Part shown: piece after piece, positions 21,722 through 23,964 of the stretch | Layout: each line of letters opens with the position of its first letter | Numbering within the stretch: position 1 is the stretch's first letter | Assembly: GCA_044425705.1 (NCBI GenBank) | Contig: JAWXVD010000046.1 | Location: 1 to 23,964 of the forward strand | Direction: 5' to 3' | Source: JAWXVD01 sp044425705 | GTDB lineage: Bacteria; Bacillota; Clostridia; Lachnospirales; Lachnospiraceae | DNA length: 23,964 nt | Notes under the pieces: model-generated | What the model was told of the DNA's origin: nothing | Databases searched by the model: none | The model's input: only the letters and a program-made list of their open reading frames with translations | Program-made: the position numbers and the translations under genes

Positions 21722-21750
21722 TTGACAACCCTGCTATACTATGCAATAAT
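21722..21750 (+). promoter_or_regulatory. Promoter of the riboswitch-cls transcript
   Basis: TTGACA (21722-21727, consensus -35) and AATAAT (21745-21750) are 17 nt apart. Transcription would begin around 21757, exactly at the 5' end of the riboswitch aptamer. It starts 15 bp after the MITE B target repeat. Confidence 0.7.
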
Positions 21751-21754
21751 GCAA

Positions 21755-21843
21755 AAAAGGGAGTAGCTCACGTATACGTGGATTATGTCGTCAGTACGGT
21801 TGCTTGTCAATCCGGTATAGTCTTAAAGTAGCAAGACTTTTTA
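21755..21843 (+). ncRNA. yybP-ykoY family (manganese) riboswitch aptamer
   Basis: The 5' strand AAAAGGGAGTAGC and the 3' strand AGCAAGACTTT form P1 with the conserved family sequences (GGGGAGUAGC and GCAAGACCUUU in well-known members). Between them are the small hairpin CACGTATACGTG, the invariant loop TGTCGTCA, and the second lobe with the CCGG strand of the facing arm (AATCCGGTATAGTC). AUUAU and GUAUAGU close that arm. The class binds Mn2+ between two docked loops and usually turns genes on for Mn export or tolerance. A terminator overlaps its 3' P1 strand. I recognise it by motif; a covariance-model hit was not run. Confidence 0.85.
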
Positions 21844-21876
21844 TTGTAACTAGGTACAGTAAAGTCTTGCTTTTTT
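21830..21876 (+). terminator. Riboswitch expression-platform terminator
   Basis: AGCAAGACTTT (21830-21840), which is also the 3' strand of the aptamer P1, pairs perfectly with AAAGTCTTGCT (21861-21871), followed by a T-run to 21876. The shared strand makes aptamer and terminator mutually exclusive, so Mn2+ binding should allow read-through (ON switch). Confidence 0.85.
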
Positions 21877-21949
21877 GTACCATAATTTTATTTTTAAGTT
21901 ATGAAAGGTAGGTATCGTATGGCTACTTTAAGAAAAAATGGGGATTAGT

Positions 21950-23494
21950 ATGAAAAAAATAATAGAGCTTTTAATTTCAAGAGGATTTATTATAGGTCTT
22001 TCTATTTTTGTGCAAGTGGGATTTTGGGTGCTTATTTTTACAGGGCTTCGAGAGTATAGAGATGTGTTGATGAGTGCTATGTTGCTACTTAGCATGTTCT
22101 GTGTCATACATATTATTATCAAAGATATTTGTCCAGAACATAAAATTGCATGGATTATTTTTATGGTCATGTTTCCTCTTGCTGGTGGTTTGTTTTATCT
22201 TTTGTTTGGCAGCCATAGAGTAAGTAGGAAAACAAAAAAATTAAATGATGAGATAGAAAACAATATAAAAGATACTGTTTCCAATGTGAAAACTCCAGAT
22301 TTTTCTACAAATAATAAAAAGGATTCTTTTGCAAGGCAAGTAAATTATTTAAAAGAAAAAGCCAATGCACCAATTTTTGACCATACAAGCGTAACATATC
22401 TGAAATTAGGTGAAGATATGTTAGAAGCTATGATAGAAGAATTGGAAAAGGCACAAAAATTTATTTTTGTTGAATCCTTTATTATAGAAGAAGGAAAAAT
22501 GTGGAATGCCATAGAAGAAGTATTAATCAGAAAGGCAAAAGAAGGAGTAGATGTTAGAGTTTTATATGATGACATGGGATGCCTTCTTACATTGCCGTCA
22601 CAATTCCCGAAAAGATTAAGAAATCATCAGATTGATTGCAGAATTTTCAATAAAATCAATCAAGTGATCAATGCCAACTTTAATAATCGTGATCATAGAA
22701 AAATTTGTGTCATTGATGGCAATGTGGGATTTAATGGTGGCATTAACTTAGCGGATGAGTATATCAATCATAAACCAAAGCATCAATTGAAACATGGGCA
22801 TTGGAAAGATACGGCAATCATGTTAAAGGGGGATGGTGTTTATGGTTTAACATTAATCTTTTTATCTATGTGGAATATGCAAACAGGAAAAACAGAAGAT
22901 TATACAAGTTATGCACCAACTATTAGGGAAAAAAGTGATGGTTTGATTCAGCCTTTTGCAGATACTCCATTAGATGGCGAATCTGTAGGGGAAAACATTT
23001 ACATGAGTATTTTAAATACTGCTAAAGAGTATGTATATATCACAACGCCATATTTAATTATTACTAGAGAGATGATAACATCTCTAACAAGTGCAGCCAA
23101 ATCAGGTATAGATGTGAGATTGATTTTACCGGGGATTCCGGACAAAACATTTGTTCATTTTCTTTCTAGATCATATTATGAAAGTTTGATTAAGGCGGGG
23201 GTAAAGGTGTACGAGTACATACCGGGATTTATTCATGCCAAAATGTTTGTGTCTGATGATGACACAGCAATTGTAGGTACCATTAATTTAGATTATAGAA
23301 GTTTGAACCTACATTATGAATGTGGAACTATGATATATGGTGCTTCTGTCATTGAAGATATTAAAAAGGATTATATCCAAACCTTATCACAATGTGAAGA
23401 AATAACCTTAGAGAAAATAAAAGTAAAAAATAAACCCAATGTTGTGCGATTTATTTTGTTGGGAATTTTACGCACGTTTTCACCTTTAATGTAG
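21950..23494 (+). CDS. cls: Cardiolipin synthase (phospholipase D superfamily)
   Basis: This is a 514-aa membrane enzyme. Start 21950 has GGGGAT about 6 nt upstream; ATG 21938 in the same frame is part of that RBS and is less likely. Three hydrophobic segments (about 9-30, 38-57, 65-86) precede the catalytic part. The first HKD motif is HRKICVID (249-256) with NGGIN, and the second is HAKMFVSDD (429-437) with GTINLDYRS. Each catalyses half of the reaction joining two phosphatidylglycerol molecules into cardiolipin plus glycerol. Length and layout match ClsA-type enzymes of Firmicutes. Its transcript begins with the manganese riboswitch, so expression is probably Mn-dependent; an unusual target for this class. 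Confidence 0.9.
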   Translation: MKKIIELLISRGFIIGLSIFVQVGFWVLIFTGLREYRDVLMSAMLLLSMFCVIHIIIKDICPEHKIAWIIFMVMFPLAGGLFYLLFGSHRVSRKTKKLNDEIENNIKDTVSNVKTPDFSTNNKKDSFARQVNYLKEKANAPIFDHTSVTYLKLGEDMLEAMIEELEKAQKFIFVESFIIEEGKMWNAIEEVLIRKAKEGVDVRVLYDDMGCLLTLPSQFPKRLRNHQIDCRIFNKINQVINANFNNRDHRKICVIDGNVGFNGGINLADEYINHKPKHQLKHGHWKDTAIMLKGDGVYGLTLIFLSMWNMQTGKTEDYTSYAPTIREKSDGLIQPFADTPLDGESVGENIYMSILNTAKEYVYITTPYLIITREMITSLTSAAKSGIDVRLILPGIPDKTFVHFLSRSYYESLIKAGVKVYEYIPGFIHAKMFVSDDDTAIVGTINLDYRSLNLHYECGTMIYGASVIEDIKKDYIQTLSQCEEITLEKIKVKNKPNVVRFILLGILRTFSPLM

Positions 23495-23572
23495 CGACAA
23501 ATTGCATCTTTTCACAGATTTCTTACTATCTGCTCTGTAGATATGATAAAATAAAGGCTGATAGAAATAAAA

Positions 23573-23634
23573 GTATAAGAGAATTCAAAGTATAAGAGAA
23601 TTCAAAGTATAAGAGAATTCAAAGTATAAGAGAA
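23573..23634. repeat. Tandem 17-bp repeat, about 3.6 copies
   Basis: The unit GTATAAGAGAATTCAAA is repeated exactly at 23573-23589, 23590-23606 and 23607-23623, with an 11-nt partial fourth copy to 23634. It occupies the 5' leader of the GH2 gene, ten bases before its ATG. Each copy contains GTATAAGAG and an EcoRI-type GAATTC palindrome. The identity of the copies points to recent slippage, or to multiple sites for a regulator. Confidence 0.85.
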
Positions 23635-23644
23635 AGTAATAGGT

Positions 23645-23964
23645 ATGATGATGAAGCAATATATAAATGATAATTGGAAGTTCAAAAGAAAAGATCAGGA
23701 TGATGAATCCGTTGTTTCGGTGAGATTGCCGCATACAAATGTAGAAACACCATATCAATATTTTGATGAAAGTATCTACCAATTCGAATCTTGTTATATA
23801 AAGGTTATCTTTATCAAGAAAGAATGGGAACAGCAGCACATCTTCTTATGTTTTGAAGCAGTGGGACATATTGCTAGGGTCTATGTAAATGATAGGTTTG
23901 TTGGGGAACATTTTGGAGGATATACATCATTTTCTTTTGATATTGCACCTTATGTATCATTTGG
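23645..23964 (+). CDS. Glycoside hydrolase family 2 (beta-galactosidase/glucuronidase type), 5' part only
   Basis: This frame, open to the window edge, encodes 106 residues: after MMMKQYINDNWKFKRKD come VRLPHTNVETPYQYFDESIY, CFEAVGHIARVYVNDRFVGE and HFGGYTSFSFDIAPYV. This is the N-terminal jelly-roll of GH2 enzymes (W-x-F, L-P-H-x, F-E-G/A-V, A-x-V-Y-V-N-x-x-x-V-G-x-H-x-G-G-Y-T-x-F-x-x-D). The catalytic barrel lies beyond the window. Three consecutive ATGs (23645, 23648, 23651) make the start uncertain, with AGGT just upstream. A possible -10 TATGAT lies at 23542-23547. Confidence 0.8.
   Translation, partial: MMMKQYINDNWKFKRKDQDDESVVSVRLPHTNVETPYQYFDESIYQFESCYIKVIFIKKEWEQQHIFLCFEAVGHIARVYVNDRFVGEHFGGYTSFSFDIAPYVSF

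Noticed and set aside
21634..21831. 65-codon plus-strand ORF
   Set aside because: It spans MITE B, the riboswitch promoter and half the aptamer; it is a chance frame.
23573..23634. CRISPR array
   Set aside because: The 17-bp units abut with no spacers.
1..23964. tRNA or rRNA genes
   Set aside because: No cloverleaf or conserved rRNA segment was noticed on either strand.

Overview
The window is AT-rich, gene-dense DNA with strong purine-rich ribosome binding sites, sigma-A-like promoters and gene content (2-hydroxyacyl-CoA dehydratase, enoate reductase, ImmA/PIN pairs, HigB/HigA-ImmA, a yybP-ykoY riboswitch) typical of an anaerobic Firmicute. A Clostridia member of the Lachnospiraceae kind is the best guess. 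This is inference from gene families; no marker gene is present to fix the genus.

Layout. (1) 1-2480: accessory DNA with signs of decay. A tight three-gene operon (TOPRIM-like protein, DUF4869-like protein, small P-loop ATPase) is followed by remnants: a 38-codon ORF, the C-terminal tail of an AlbA_2/RecG-like ATP-binding protein, and a small membrane protein gene with an in-frame TGA. A terminator closes the region. (2) 2542-4606: an ArsC/Spx-like reductase, then a wrecked oxidative pentose phosphate operon (lactonase, gnd, zwf). Each of the three has lost an internal piece, and the operon still ends at a bidirectional terminator. (3) 4626-13909: a divergent catabolic locus. Leftward are a CaiB/BaiF-type CoA transferase and an FMN/4Fe-4S/FAD enoate reductase. 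Rightward are a CooC-like ATPase, two HgdB-family dehydratase subunits, the ASKHA-type activase, a 51-aa membrane protein and an unrecognised 238-aa protein. Together they fit reductive, Stickland-type use of a 2-hydroxy acid: CoA transfer, radical dehydration to an enoyl-CoA, return of CoA, and reduction of the free enoate. The substrate cannot be read from the sequence. (4) 13943-16244: a type II restriction-modification pair, tail to tail. The HTH-fused C5-cytosine methyltransferase is intact and the endonuclease has an in-frame stop. (5) 16260-17753: an N-terminally truncated ImmA peptidase, a PIN toxin with an internal deletion, and a MutT-type Nudix hydrolase. (6) 17676-21707: two inverted copies of a hairpin-rich MITE, each with perfect 8-bp target duplications. 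They flank a HigB / HigA-ImmA toxin-antitoxin operon with a palindromic operator, an alpha/beta hydrolase and a zinc-type alcohol dehydrogenase. (7) 21722-23494: a promoter, a yybP-ykoY (manganese) riboswitch with a terminator, and a cardiolipin synthase. (8) 23573-23964: a 17-bp tandem repeat and the start of a glycoside hydrolase family 2 gene that runs off the window.

The clearest new points are these. MITE copy A sits in the last codons of mutT, and removing it with one target copy restores a normal stop two codons on. A manganese riboswitch lies in front of a cardiolipin synthase. A CooC-like metallochaperone ATPase is built into a 2-hydroxyacyl-CoA dehydratase operon. Internal-deletion pseudogenes recur across the window.
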